NCBI RefSeq assembly: GCF_002099195.1
Contig: NZ_NBYX01000001.1
Location: 868,168-932,167 of the forward strand
Length of the DNA stretch: 64,000 nucleotides
Direction: 5' to 3'
DNA from: Burkholderia puraquae
Lineage (GTDB): Bacteria > Pseudomonadota > Gammaproteobacteria > Burkholderiales > Burkholderiaceae
In this document: positions 28,010-36,062 of the stretch, piece by piece
Layout of the letters: each line of letters starts with the position of its first letter
Numbering within the stretch: position 1 is the stretch's first letter
The notes under the pieces: model-generated
Seen by the model: the letters and a program-made list of their open reading frames with translations, nothing else
What the model was told of the DNA's origin: nothing
Databases searched by the model: none
Translations under genes and position numbers: made by a program

Positions 28010-28807
28010 TCAGTCGTCGGGGGCTTCGTCGACGTCGAACGCGACGTCGAGCACCGACGCGATCTCGCGACATGCATGGGTGAGCGCGCGGGAACGGCGG
28101 CCGGAATGGTCCACCCCGAGATCGAACCACGTCGAATACGACTCGTAATCGGCAGCGCTCCTGCAGTTCGGCACGTCGAACCAGAACGTCACCATGTAGC
28201 CGCCCTTCCAGCGAACCGGCATGACCTGCGTGAGCTGCAGTCGCGTGATGGCGCCGTGGCGGAACCGGAAGCTGTCGCCGCCGACGCGGAACCCCGCCCA
28301 TGCGCCGTCGTTCGACACGGACACGGTCAGCGTGTCGTCTGGTGGCGCGGCTGACAGGCTATCTACAGGGGCAAGTTCGGCCGTCGACACCATCGCCGCC
28401 CCCGAACCGTCACGCCCCGTCTCGACATCCACGTACGCTTCGATCGTCCGCTTCGCCTTGTCGTAGAAACAGCGCGTGACGCCGGGCCGCGCCGCGTCGG
28501 CAATCAGAACCAGCTGCTTGAATCGTGCGTGCTCGCCATATTGAAGCGGCACGTCGGGCGCGGTGTCAGGCTCGTCAACCGGTTCGTCATCCAGACTATC
28601 AGCCGGTGCGGGCGGTGCGATCGTCTCGGGCCGTTCAACGAACCCACGCCGCCGTTTCACCCATGCGGTTCCCCACGTCAGCAGCGCGGTCTGCGTCGCC
28701 AGCACGGCCGCCATCGTCGCGCACCCGGCGAGAAAGCCGTAGTGCGGCCCGACCTTCGATGCCGCATACGCGGCCGGAAGTACGTAAAGCACAAGAAAAA
28801 ACCACAC
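28010..28807 (-). CDS. Membrane-anchored hypothetical protein
   Basis: The 265-residue protein begins with two membrane segments (FFLVLYVLPAAYAA and FLAGCATMAAVLATQTALL). An acidic Pro/Asp-rich linker follows (about residues 60-85), then a soluble C-terminal domain containing VTFWFDVPNC and ending with an acidic tail. No ATG precedes the first membrane helix, so a GTG at 28807 is the most likely start, though the ribosome site is weak. I do not recognise the family. Its stop faces that of the HhH gene one base away. Confidence 0.55.
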   Translation of the reverse strand: MWFFLVLYVLPAAYAASKVGPHYGFLAGCATMAAVLATQTALLTWGTAWVKRRRGFVERPETIAPPAPADSLDDEPVDEPDTAPDVPLQYGEHARFKQLVLIADAARPGVTRCFYDKAKRTIEAYVDVETGRDGSGAAMVSTAELAPVDSLSAAPPDDTLTVSVSNDGAWAGFRVGGDSFRFRHGAITRLQLTQVMPVRWKGGYMVTFWFDVPNCRSAADYESYSTWFDLGVDHSGRRSRALTHACREIASVLDVAFDVDEAPDD

Positions 28808-28920
28808 GCGGCAACCCCGTTGTTCCTGTTCGCGATCTCCGGTACGGAATGGCACGGCGTGCCACCCAGCGGCCGGGCCGCCACTGCTACCCGGCGGATG
28901 CACGCCCGCCGCCCAAGCGC

Positions 28921-29346
28921 CTACGCGCCGTCCGCCTTCGTGCGGCGTGCCGGATGGCGATGGACGGCGATCCGCAGCAGCTTCTGGAACGACGGGCATT
29001 CCAGGTGATTCGATGCCGGGCACACGGCCGCATGCCGCAACGCATCGCGCACGGCGCCGAGACGCCGGATCGTGCGGTCGAGTTCGTCGGCCTTGCCGTC
29101 GAGCTTCGCGCGATCGATCGCAGGCAGGCCGTCCGCGCCGACCATCGCGAGGATGTCGTCCAGCGAAAAACCGGCCTCGCGGCCAAGCGCGATCAGCGCC
29201 AGGCGCTCCAGCACCGACTCGTCGTATTGCCGCCGCAGCCCGTGGCGGCCGGTCGGGACGATCAGCCCTTTTTCCTCGTAGTAGCGCAGCGTCGACGCGG
29301 GCAATCCCGAGCGCCGTGCCACGTCCGCAATGTCCAGTCGGCCCAT
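28921..29346 (-). CDS. MerR-family regulator with C-terminal Cys pair
   Basis: The 141-residue protein has a MerR N-terminal helix-turn-helix (about residues 4-70: DIADVARRSGLPASTLRYYEEKGL), a coiled-coil dimer helix, and a C-terminal C-x7-C pair (CPASNHLEC). This differs from the SoxR cluster pattern and is common in a MerR subgroup encoded beside DUF2938 genes. The start at 29346 has GAGG upstream, and this overlaps the SoxR-like operator. It is divergent from the DUF2938 gene at 29487, the probable target. The ligand is unknown; the Cys pair suggests metal or redox sensing. Confidence 0.82.
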   Translation of the reverse strand: MGRLDIADVARRSGLPASTLRYYEEKGLIVPTGRHGLRRQYDESVLERLALIALGREAGFSLDDILAMVGADGLPAIDRAKLDGKADELDRTIRRLGAVRDALRHAAVCPASNHLECPSFQKLLRIAVHRHPARRTKADGA

Positions 29347-29348
29347 GC

Positions 29349-29379
29349 TTGACCTCAAGTGAACTTGAAGCAGCAAGAT
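29349..29379 (+). promoter_or_regulatory. MerR-type promoter with SoxR-like dyad
   Basis: TTGACC (29349-29354) and CAAGAT (29374-29379) are separated by 19 bases, the long spacer typical of MerR-activated promoters. Centred in the spacer is the perfect dyad TCAAGT-GA-ACTTGA (29355-29368), nearly the SoxR box CCTCAAGTTAACTTGAGG. It would drive the DUF2938 gene and also overlaps the regulator's own leader. Confidence 0.65.
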
Positions 29380-29486
29380 AGTGGCTCGACTTCATAAAGA
29401 CAAGCACTGACTGCCATGAAACCGCTGAAGCCGCGCCGTATTCCGCTGCACCGCGCAGCCGCCGCCCTCCGCTGCCGAGGTGCGCG

Positions 29487-29984
29487 ATGAGCCTGCCCGA
29501 CGTCCTGCTCAACCTGTTGCTGATCGGTACGGGCGCCACGCTCGTGATGGATCTGTGGGCGCTGTTCCGGCGGCGCGCATTCGGCATTCCGTCGCTCGAC
29601 TATGCGGTGGTCGGCCGCTGGATCGGTCACATGATGCACGGCCGGTTCCGGCACGCGTCGATCGCCGCCGCGCCACCCGTGCCGGGCGAACGCACGCTCG
29701 GCTGGATCGCGCATTACGCGATCGGCATCGCGTTCGCGGCGCTGCCGGTCGTGGTCGCGGGCACGGAATGGGTCGGCACGCCGACGCTGCTCCCTGCAAT
29801 CATCGCCGGCCTCGCCAGCGTGGCCGCGCCATTCTTCGTGATGCAACCCGCGTTCGGCTTCGGCATCGCGGCGTCGCGCACGCCGCACCCGCGCGTTGCG
29901 CGCTGGCGCAGCATCGTCGCGCATCTGTCGTATGGTGTGGGGCTCTATCTGTCCGCGTTCGCGCTCGCAGCGCTGGCCCGTTGA
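29487..29984 (+). CDS. DUF2938 family membrane protein
   Basis: The 165-residue protein has about four transmembrane helices (LLLIGTGATLVMDLWALF at the start, then YAIGIAFAALPVVVAG, a third containing GLASVAAPFFVMQPAFGFG, and a last one ending GLYLSAFALAAL). This is the DUF2938 pattern. Its function is not known to me. It is divergent from a MerR-family regulator with a MerR-type promoter between them, so it is probably induced by the signal that regulator senses. Confidence 0.78.
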   Translation: MSLPDVLLNLLLIGTGATLVMDLWALFRRRAFGIPSLDYAVVGRWIGHMMHGRFRHASIAAAPPVPGERTLGWIAHYAIGIAFAALPVVVAGTEWVGTPTLLPAIIAGLASVAAPFFVMQPAFGFGIAASRTPHPRVARWRSIVAHLSYGVGLYLSAFALAALAR

Positions 29985-30018
29985 GCACACGGTTTCGCCC
30001 AAAAACCGTAACAGGTAG

Positions 30019-30040
30019 CGTCGGCTCAATCGAGCCGACG
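30019..30040. other. Hairpin after the DUF2938 gene
   Basis: CGTCGGCTC and GAGCCGACG form a perfect 9-bp stem with an AATC loop, 35 bases after the DUF2938 stop. No T-tract follows. The remaining bases to 30253 hold no supported gene, although the minus strand from about 30152 has gene-like codon use. Confidence 0.4.
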
Positions 30041-30253
30041 TCAGCGCACACGCCCGCGCTTCGTCGAGCGTGACCGGTGCATCGCGCTGCGCAAGCCGCA
30101 CGAAAGCCGCGCCGGGCCTCGACACCGGCGCAACGGCGATGACGATGCGCATGTCGGAATGAGGTAAGCCAACGCGGCCTGCTCGCGCGCGGCGTCCCGG
30201 TGCTCCCGTTGTTTTCAACCCGGTCATCCGGCCTGCCCGGATGGCGGCGCGCG

Positions 30254-30694
30254 TCACTCCCCGCCGCAGTCGATCAGGTTGTGGCGCATGCGCCCGAGCA
30301 GCCGCACCAGCGTATCGCGCTCGTCGGGCGTGAAGCCGCGCAGCCCGTCGTCGGCGACGGTGTCCCCCACTTCGAGCATCTGCGGAAAGATCTCGCGCGA
30401 CTTGTCGGTCAGCCGGATCACGAAGGCGCGGCGATCGTCGTCGTTCGCGATGCGCTCGATCCAGCCATAGCTTTCCATCCGGTCGAGCAACCGCGTGAGC
30501 GAGATCGGCGTGATCTCGAGCCACTCGGCGAGCCGCGCCTGATTCATCTCGCCCTTCCACGTCAGGTACGCGAGCACGCGGCTTTGCGCACGCGTCAGCC
30601 CGATGCGTTTCGCGCGCCGGTCGAACAGGCGACCGTTCAGGCGGGCAACGTCGGCGATCAGATAACCGATCCGGTTCTCGTAAGTCTTGTCCAT
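30254..30694 (-). CDS. MarR-family repressor
   Basis: The 146-residue protein has a MarR winged helix (about residues 30-105), with the recognition segment NQARLAEWLEITPISLTRLLDRM and the wing around NDDDRRAFVIRLTDK. It is divergent from a DHA2 drug-efflux gene, and dyads carrying its likely operator lie between them. This is the classic arrangement of a MarR repressor of a multidrug pump that is released by phenolic or antibiotic ligands. Confidence 0.85.
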   Translation of the reverse strand: MDKTYENRIGYLIADVARLNGRLFDRRAKRIGLTRAQSRVLAYLTWKGEMNQARLAEWLEITPISLTRLLDRMESYGWIERIANDDDRRAFVIRLTDKSREIFPQMLEVGDTVADDGLRGFTPDERDTLVRLLGRMRHNLIDCGGE

Positions 30695-30744
30695 CCGCGG
30701 ATTATAGGGTCAAGCCTGGAACCGCCCGCGGCTCGCGGTCCGGC

Positions 30745-30774
30745 GATAAGCAGATATATAATAAGCGTGCTTAT
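30745..30774. promoter_or_regulatory. Predicted MarR operator
   Basis: The dyad ATAAGC-GT-GCTTAT (30761-30774) is a perfect 6+6 inverted repeat. A further half-site, GATAAGCA (30745-30752), lies just upstream. They sit in an AT-rich stretch between the MarR gene and the efflux gene, where -10-like TATATA also occurs. Confidence 0.65.
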
Positions 30775-30828
30775 CATTACCGCCATGCAGGATCGCCGTC
30801 CACGGCGACCGCCCACGGAGACACCCGC

Positions 30829-32358
30829 TTGAACCCCGCCGCCGACGCCCCCGCCTCGCCCGCCCTGAACCGGCCGATGCTGACCCTGTCGATCATGCTC
30901 GCCACGCTGATCCAGACCCTCGACAGCACGATCGCGAACGTCGCGCTACCGCACATGCAGGGCACGCTGTCCGCGTCGCAGGACGAGATCACGTGGGTGC
31001 TGACCTCCTATATCGTCGCGGCGGCAATTGCGACGCCGCTCACCGGCTGGCTGTCCGACCGGCTCAGCGTAAAGCGGCTGCTGATCGTGTCGATCGCGGG
31101 CTTCACGGTCGCGTCGGCGCTGTGCGGGCTGTCCGAGACGCTCGTGCAGATCGTCGGCGCCCGCCTGCTGCAGGGCGTGTTCGGCGCCGCGCTGGTGCCG
31201 CTGTCGCAATCGATCCTGCTCGACATCAATCCGCGCGAGAAACAAGGCCAGGCGATGGCGATCTGGGGGATGGGCGTGATGGTCGGCCCGATCCTCGGAC
31301 CGACGCTCGGCGGCTGGCTCACCGACAGCTACAACTGGCGCTGGGTGTTCTTCATCAACGTGCCGATCGGCGCGTTTGCGCTCGCCGGCGTGATGACCTT
31401 CCTGCCCGCGCGCGCGCCGCGCCCGCACGTGAAGTTCGACGCGTTCGGCTTCGCGACGCTCGCGCTCGCGATCGGCGCGTTCCAGGCGATGCTCGACCGC
31501 GGCGAACAGCTCGACTGGTTCGGCTCGTACGAGATCCGCATCGAGGCAATCGTCGCGGCGCTCAGCTTCGCGTTCTTCCTCGTGCATACGGCGACCGTCG
31601 GCAAGGCGTCGTTCTTCAAGTCGGAACTGCTGCGCGACCCGAACTTCGCCACGGGCACATTGTTCATCTTCGTGGTCGGCGCGGTGTTGTACGCAACGCG
31701 CGCGCTGCTGCCGCCGATGCTGCAGAACCTGATGGGCTACCCGGTCGCGACGACGGGCCTCGTCACCGCGCCAAGCGGCGCCGGCACGATGATCGCGATG
31801 CTGTTCGTCGGAAGGCTGCTGAAATACGTGGATGCGCGGATGCTGCTGCTTGCGGGGCTGTCGATTTCCGCGCTCGCGCTATGGCAGATGATGCAGTACA
31901 CGGTCGTGCTGTCCGAAGCGGACATCGTGTGGCCGGGCGTGGTGCAGGGCTTCGGGCTGGGGCTCGTGTTCGTGCCGCTGAGCGCGCTGTCGTTCTCGAC
32001 GCTGCCGCCGGACCTGCGCGCGGACGGCACGGCCACCTACAGCCTGATGCGCAACATCGGCAGCAGTATCGGCATCTCGATCGTGCAGACGCTGATGACG
32101 CGCAACACGCAGGTCGCGCATGCCGACCTCGCGACCCACATCACGCCGTTCAACCCGGCCGTTCAGGCGATGGCCGGCAGCCGCCTCGACATCGCGCTGC
32201 TCGACCGCACGATCAACCAGCAGGCGTCGATGATCGCGTACCTGAACGACTTCAAGCTGATGTTCGTCGCGACGCTGCTGATGATCCCGCTGTTGCTGCT
32301 GATCCGCCCGCCGCAGAAAGCAGCGAGCGTGGATATCGCGCACGCGGCGATGGATTGA
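30829..32358 (+). CDS. DHA2-family (EmrB/QacA) multidrug efflux transporter
   Basis: The 509-residue protein has about 14 membrane segments. It carries the DHA2 motifs LDSTIANVALPHMQ (helix 1), WLSDRLSVKRLL (loop 2-3) and GPILGPTLGGWL (motif C of antiporters). It would export drugs or toxic compounds in exchange for protons across the inner membrane. The predicted start is a TTG at 30829 after CGGAGA; the next in-frame ATG is 16 codons in. No EmrA-like membrane-fusion gene is adjacent. The divergent MarR gene should control it. Confidence 0.87.
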   Translation: MNPAADAPASPALNRPMLTLSIMLATLIQTLDSTIANVALPHMQGTLSASQDEITWVLTSYIVAAAIATPLTGWLSDRLSVKRLLIVSIAGFTVASALCGLSETLVQIVGARLLQGVFGAALVPLSQSILLDINPREKQGQAMAIWGMGVMVGPILGPTLGGWLTDSYNWRWVFFINVPIGAFALAGVMTFLPARAPRPHVKFDAFGFATLALAIGAFQAMLDRGEQLDWFGSYEIRIEAIVAALSFAFFLVHTATVGKASFFKSELLRDPNFATGTLFIFVVGAVLYATRALLPPMLQNLMGYPVATTGLVTAPSGAGTMIAMLFVGRLLKYVDARMLLLAGLSISALALWQMMQYTVVLSEADIVWPGVVQGFGLGLVFVPLSALSFSTLPPDLRADGTATYSLMRNIGSSIGISIVQTLMTRNTQVAHADLATHITPFNPAVQAMAGSRLDIALLDRTINQQASMIAYLNDFKLMFVATLLMIPLLLLIRPPQKAASVDIAHAAMD

Positions 32359-32407
32359 CGGGCGCCCGCACGCTGCACGCCCGCCTCACCTCGCGTCAGG
32401 CCTTCAG

Positions 32408-33922
32408 TCAGGCTTTCATCGTGCCCGTGCGCACGTAGCGCTCGTGCCACGACAGCGCCTCGGCGAGCAGGTGCGGCGTGTGCTTGCCGAAGCTTTCGCG
32501 CGACGCACGCTCGAAGTAATCCTCGAGCATCGGCCGGTAGTCGGGATGCGCGCAGGTCGCGATGACCTTGCGTGCACGCTGCTTCGGCGACAGCCCGCGC
32601 AGGTCCGCGAGGCCCTGCTCGGTGACGACCACCGCGACATCGTGCTCGGTATGGTCGACGTGGCTCGCCATCGGCACGATCCGCGAGATCGCGCCGCCCT
32701 TCGCGGTGCTCGCCGACATGAAGCACGACAGGTAGCCGTTGCGCGCGAAGTCGCCCGAGCCGCCGATGCCGTTCTGGATCTTCGTGCCCATCACGTGCGT
32801 CGAGTTCACGTTGCCGTAGATGTCGGCCTCGATCATCCCGTTCATTGCGATGCAGCCGAGGCGGCGCACGAGTTCCGGATGGTTGCTGATCTCCTGCGGA
32901 CGCAGCACGATCTTCTCGCGGAACGTCGCGATTTCGTCGGCGAAGCGCTGCACGGCGGCCGGGCTCAGCGACAGCGCGGTGGCCGACGCGAAGTCCAGCG
33001 TGCCGTCCTGGAGCAGGTCGAGCATGCCGTCCTGGATCACTTCGGTGTATGCGGTCAGGTGCGAGAAGCCGGCCGAGCTGAGTTCCGCGAGCACCGCGTT
33101 CGTGATGTTGCCGACGCCCGACTGCAGCGGCAGCAGGTTTTCCGGCAGGCGGCCGCGCTTCACTTCATGGCGCAGGAAGTCGATCAGTTGGTGCGCGATC
33201 TGCTTCGACGTCTCGTCCGGCGCGGAGAACGCATTGCTGCGATCCGGCGCATCCGTCTCGACGATCGCGACGATCTTGTCGGCCGGGCAGCGCAGGTACG
33301 GCTCGCCGATCCGGTCATCGCTTTTCGTCAGCGGAATCGGCTTGCGGTGCGGCGGCAGCGCGGTCCCGTAGTAGACGTCGTGCATCCCGTCGAGGCCGAG
33401 CGGCTGGCGCGCGTTGACCTCGAGGATCACGTGCTTCGCGCGTTCGAGCCAGGTCTTGTTGTTGCCGATCGACGCGGACGGAATCAGCAGCCCGTCCTCG
33501 CGGATGCCTGCGACTTCGACGATCGCGACATCGAGATCGCCGTACAGCCCGAACCAGGCGTACTGCGCGACGTGGCTCAGGTGGACGTCCTGGTAGTCGA
33601 CTTCGCCGCCGTTGATCTTGTCGCGCAACGTCGGGTCGGACTGGTACGGCAGGCGCATCGAGATGCCGTTGGTGCGGGCAAGCGCGCCGTCGAGTTCCGG
33701 CGCGGTCGATGCGCCCGTCAGGACATTGATCCGGAAGTCCTCGCCGCGCGTGTGCGCCGCGTCGATGTGGGCGGCAAGCGCGGCCGGCACGGCCTTCGGA
33801 TAGCCCGACCCGGTAAAGCCGCTCATGGCGACGGTCATGCCGGGACGGATCAGCGCGGCGGCTTCGTCGGCGGTGCGGACGAGCGAACGCAGGGCGGGAG
33901 CGAGGATGCGTGAGGAAGACAT
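32408..33922 (-). CDS. Acetyl-CoA hydrolase/transferase (succinyl-CoA:acetate CoA-transferase type)
   Basis: The 504-residue protein is a class I CoA-transferase of the AarC/Ach1/Cat1 group. It starts SSRILAPALRSLVRTADEAA, has a GFTGSGYPKAVP glycine loop, and carries the catalytic-Glu region AYTEVIQDG. It would move CoA between acetate and succinyl-CoA or a related acyl-CoA, linking acetate handling to the citric-acid cycle. It is a lone gene on the minus strand. The frame and start agree with the family N-terminus. Confidence 0.87.
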   Translation of the reverse strand: MSSSRILAPALRSLVRTADEAAALIRPGMTVAMSGFTGSGYPKAVPAALAAHIDAAHTRGEDFRINVLTGASTAPELDGALARTNGISMRLPYQSDPTLRDKINGGEVDYQDVHLSHVAQYAWFGLYGDLDVAIVEVAGIREDGLLIPSASIGNNKTWLERAKHVILEVNARQPLGLDGMHDVYYGTALPPHRKPIPLTKSDDRIGEPYLRCPADKIVAIVETDAPDRSNAFSAPDETSKQIAHQLIDFLRHEVKRGRLPENLLPLQSGVGNITNAVLAELSSAGFSHLTAYTEVIQDGMLDLLQDGTLDFASATALSLSPAAVQRFADEIATFREKIVLRPQEISNHPELVRRLGCIAMNGMIEADIYGNVNSTHVMGTKIQNGIGGSGDFARNGYLSCFMSASTAKGGAISRIVPMASHVDHTEHDVAVVVTEQGLADLRGLSPKQRARKVIATCAHPDYRPMLEDYFERASRESFGKHTPHLLAEALSWHERYVRTGTMKA

Positions 33923-34527
33923 GGCTGGTTTCTGACGCTTTGGTCTGTCGTTGACGTCGCGGGGGGTGTCTCCTGAGCGACATGAAGCCCTTGGGGCCGC
34001 GAGGGGCGGCCGGCACCACAGGCACGGTCGGAGTATCGCAGAGGCGATCCCCGCGAAATGTCCGCCAAATGCAAAAGATCCTTGCCGGATTTGCCGGGTA
34101 TCGAACGACCGTTCCGTGACAGGCGCTCCGCTCGAATCGGATGCACACGAAAGGTGCGCGAAAGCATCGAACCGAAAGACCGGCCGACGATCGCCAATCC
34201 GCGCGCATCAATCGACGGATTTCCACTGGAATTTATCGCGATCCAGTCGACAATGACCGACACCCGTCCGGCGCGGCCAATTGTCACCCGATGAGGCTTC
34301 TCCCGGCCTGACGCACGTCAAGCTCGCACGCGCCGCGCAACCTGCGCCGGGACGCGCGAAAAGCACCGCCGCACCGGCCTGTGAGGCCCGTCCGCCCTTG
34401 ACAGTCGCGTGGCACGAACCACACTGGAATACGGATCCCGCAGCCCCGTTCGGCCGCCCTTTCGCACACGCGCTTTTTGGCCGGCCGATCGCCGCAAGAC
34501 GCGGTAACACTCCCTCATGTCAGGACA
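33923..34527. other. Long intergenic region without a supported gene
   Basis: About 600 bases between the CoA-transferase gene and the phosphonate operon promoter. Short frames on both strands lack ribosome sites and recognisable protein sequence. It presumably holds the promoter of the minus-strand CoA-transferase gene. I see no RNA gene or repeat that I can name. Confidence 0.5.
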
Positions 34528-34557
34528 TTGATCGAATAAAAAGCAACAAATTACAAT
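34528..34557 (+). promoter_or_regulatory. Sigma-70-like promoter of the phosphonate operon
   Basis: TTGATC (34528-34533), an 18-base spacer and TACAAT (34552-34557) lie in an AT-rich patch just before the first gene. Transcription would begin about 11 bases before the ATG at 34576, leaving a very short leader without a clear Shine-Dalgarno site. Confidence 0.65.
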
Positions 34558-34575
34558 TCCGTATATATTTCGCCG

Positions 34576-35256
34576 ATGGACCAAAGAAAAACCGCCACAC
34601 GTTCCGAACCGCCGCTGCCACGCACCTGGGATGCGCGGCTCGCGCGCTCGCTTGTCCGACCGCTCGTCGACACGCCCGTCACCCCGAATCACCTCACCAC
34701 CGTTCGTCTGCTGATCGGCCTCGCCGGCGCCTGGTGCCTCGCGCACGGCGGCTTCGGCTGGAGCAATGCAGGCGCGTTCCTGATCGTGCTGTCGAACTTC
34801 GTCGACCACACCGATGGCGAGCTCGCACGCATCAGCGGCAAGTCGAGCAAGATCGGTCATTTTTACGATCTCGCGGCGGACGCGCTCGTCACGGTCGCGC
34901 TATTCGTCAGCATGGGGGTCGGCATCGTCGCCCAGGGCGGCCAGATGGCCGCGCCGCCGGTGCTGCTCGGCGCGGTGGCCGGCGCGGCCGTTGCGCTGAT
35001 CTTCTTCCTGCGCATGCGGATCGAATCGTTCGCCGGCAAGGCCGGCACCAAGCAGGCATTTGCCGGCGGCTTCGAGACCGAAGACGTGCTGTACCTGCTG
35101 CCGCTCGTGACGCTGTTCGACGGCGTCGAACCGTTCCTGCTCGCGGCGTCGATCGGCGCCCCGCTATTCGCCGCCTGGGTCGTGATCGACTGGTGGCGCA
35201 TCGTCCGGCGCGGCAATGTTCCGCAGAACCCTACTGAAATCCAGGCTTCCAAATGA
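34576..35256 (+). CDS. CDP-alcohol phosphatidyltransferase family protein
   Basis: The 226-residue membrane protein has the complete CDP-alcohol phosphotransferase signature D77-x2-D80-G-x2-A-R85-x8-G94-x3-D98-x3-D102, followed by several hydrophobic helices. Such enzymes move a phosphoryl or phosphonyl alcohol from a CMP-activated donor onto an acceptor in the inner membrane. As first gene of an operon for 2-aminoethylphosphonate synthesis, it could use CMP-aminoethylphosphonate and diacylglycerol or a similar lipid to make a phosphonolipid. The next gene overlaps by 4 bases. An ordinary phospholipid role is possible but fits the context less well. No strong ribosome site is seen. Confidence 0.85.
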   Translation: MDQRKTATRSEPPLPRTWDARLARSLVRPLVDTPVTPNHLTTVRLLIGLAGAWCLAHGGFGWSNAGAFLIVLSNFVDHTDGELARISGKSSKIGHFYDLAADALVTVALFVSMGVGIVAQGGQMAAPPVLLGAVAGAAVALIFFLRMRIESFAGKAGTKQAFAGGFETEDVLYLLPLVTLFDGVEPFLLAASIGAPLFAAWVVIDWWRIVRRGNVPQNPTEIQASK

Positions 35257-36062
35257 CTCCTAGCACGCGCGACGACTCCGTGCTGAGCCCGGCACGACCC
35301 GCGCCCGTGCGCGCGGCTGCGGCCGATCCCGATCGCACCGTGGCCGACCGTGTCGGCCATCTCGACCTCGACCGCCTGCGCAGCGACTACACGCGCCAGG
35401 GCTCGTTCCTGTATCTCGACGCATTCCTGCCGGCCGACGCGCACGCGAAACTCGCGGACGCCGCCCGCGCGATGCAGGCCGGCCTGAACCGCAATTACCT
35501 GCCCGGCCACAAGCAGGGCGGCAGCGTGAGCCGCCATACGATCGACGAGCAGGCGCCGTACATTGCCGAACTGTATCGCTCGAAGGCACTCATCTCCTTC
35601 CTCGAGAAGGTCACGGGCGACAAGCTGATGCTGTCGCCGGACGACGATCCGCACGCGTACGCGCTGTATTACTACACGAAGCCCGGCGACCACATCGGCT
35701 GGCACTACGACACGTCGTACTACGACGGCCGTCGTTACACGCTGCTGATCGGCGTGATCGACGAATCGTCGTGCCGGCTCGACTACGAGCTGCACACGCG
35801 CAATCCGGACGTGGCCGACGAACCGGGCTCCGTGCAGATCGCCGACGGCGGCATCGTGCTGTTCGACGGCGACAAGCTGCGCCACCGCATCACCCCGCTC
35901 GGCCAGAACGAGATGCGCGTGTCGCTCACCTTCGAATACGTGACGAACCCCGGCATGCGGCCGTGGAAGCGCTTCATCTCGAACATGAAGGACGCGATCG
36001 CGTATTTCGGTTTCCGCCAGGTGTTCAAGCAACTGGCGACGCGACGCACGACCGGGTCATGA
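35253..36062 (+). CDS. Fe(II)/2-oxoglutarate-dependent oxygenase (hydroxylase type)
   Basis: The 269-residue protein has the iron facial triad H151-x-D153 (IGWHYDTSYY) and distal H211 (DKLRHRITP), with R222 positioned to bind 2-oxoglutarate. The Asp of the HxD motif is present, so it should hydroxylate rather than halogenate. The overall sequence resembles the HalD/BesD-like 2OG-Fe(II) family. It is coupled by 4-base overlaps to the CDP-alcohol phosphotransferase upstream and the membrane protein downstream. In this operon a likely substrate is the aminoethylphosphonate head group or the lipid carrying it. That assignment is inference; the sequence only shows the enzyme class. Confidence 0.8.
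   Translation: MTPSTRDDSVLSPARPAPVRAAAADPDRTVADRVGHLDLDRLRSDYTRQGSFLYLDAFLPADAHAKLADAARAMQAGLNRNYLPGHKQGGSVSRHTIDEQAPYIAELYRSKALISFLEKVTGDKLMLSPDDDPHAYALYYYTKPGDHIGWHYDTSYYDGRRYTLLIGVIDESSCRLDYELHTRNPDVADEPGSVQIADGGIVLFDGDKLRHRITPLGQNEMRVSLTFEYVTNPGMRPWKRFISNMKDAIAYFGFRQVFKQLATRRTTGS

Noticed and set aside
33850..34287. 145-residue minus-strand frame before the CoA-transferase gene
   Set aside because: It covers the probable promoter region and the start of the CoA-transferase gene, and has no domain-like sequence.
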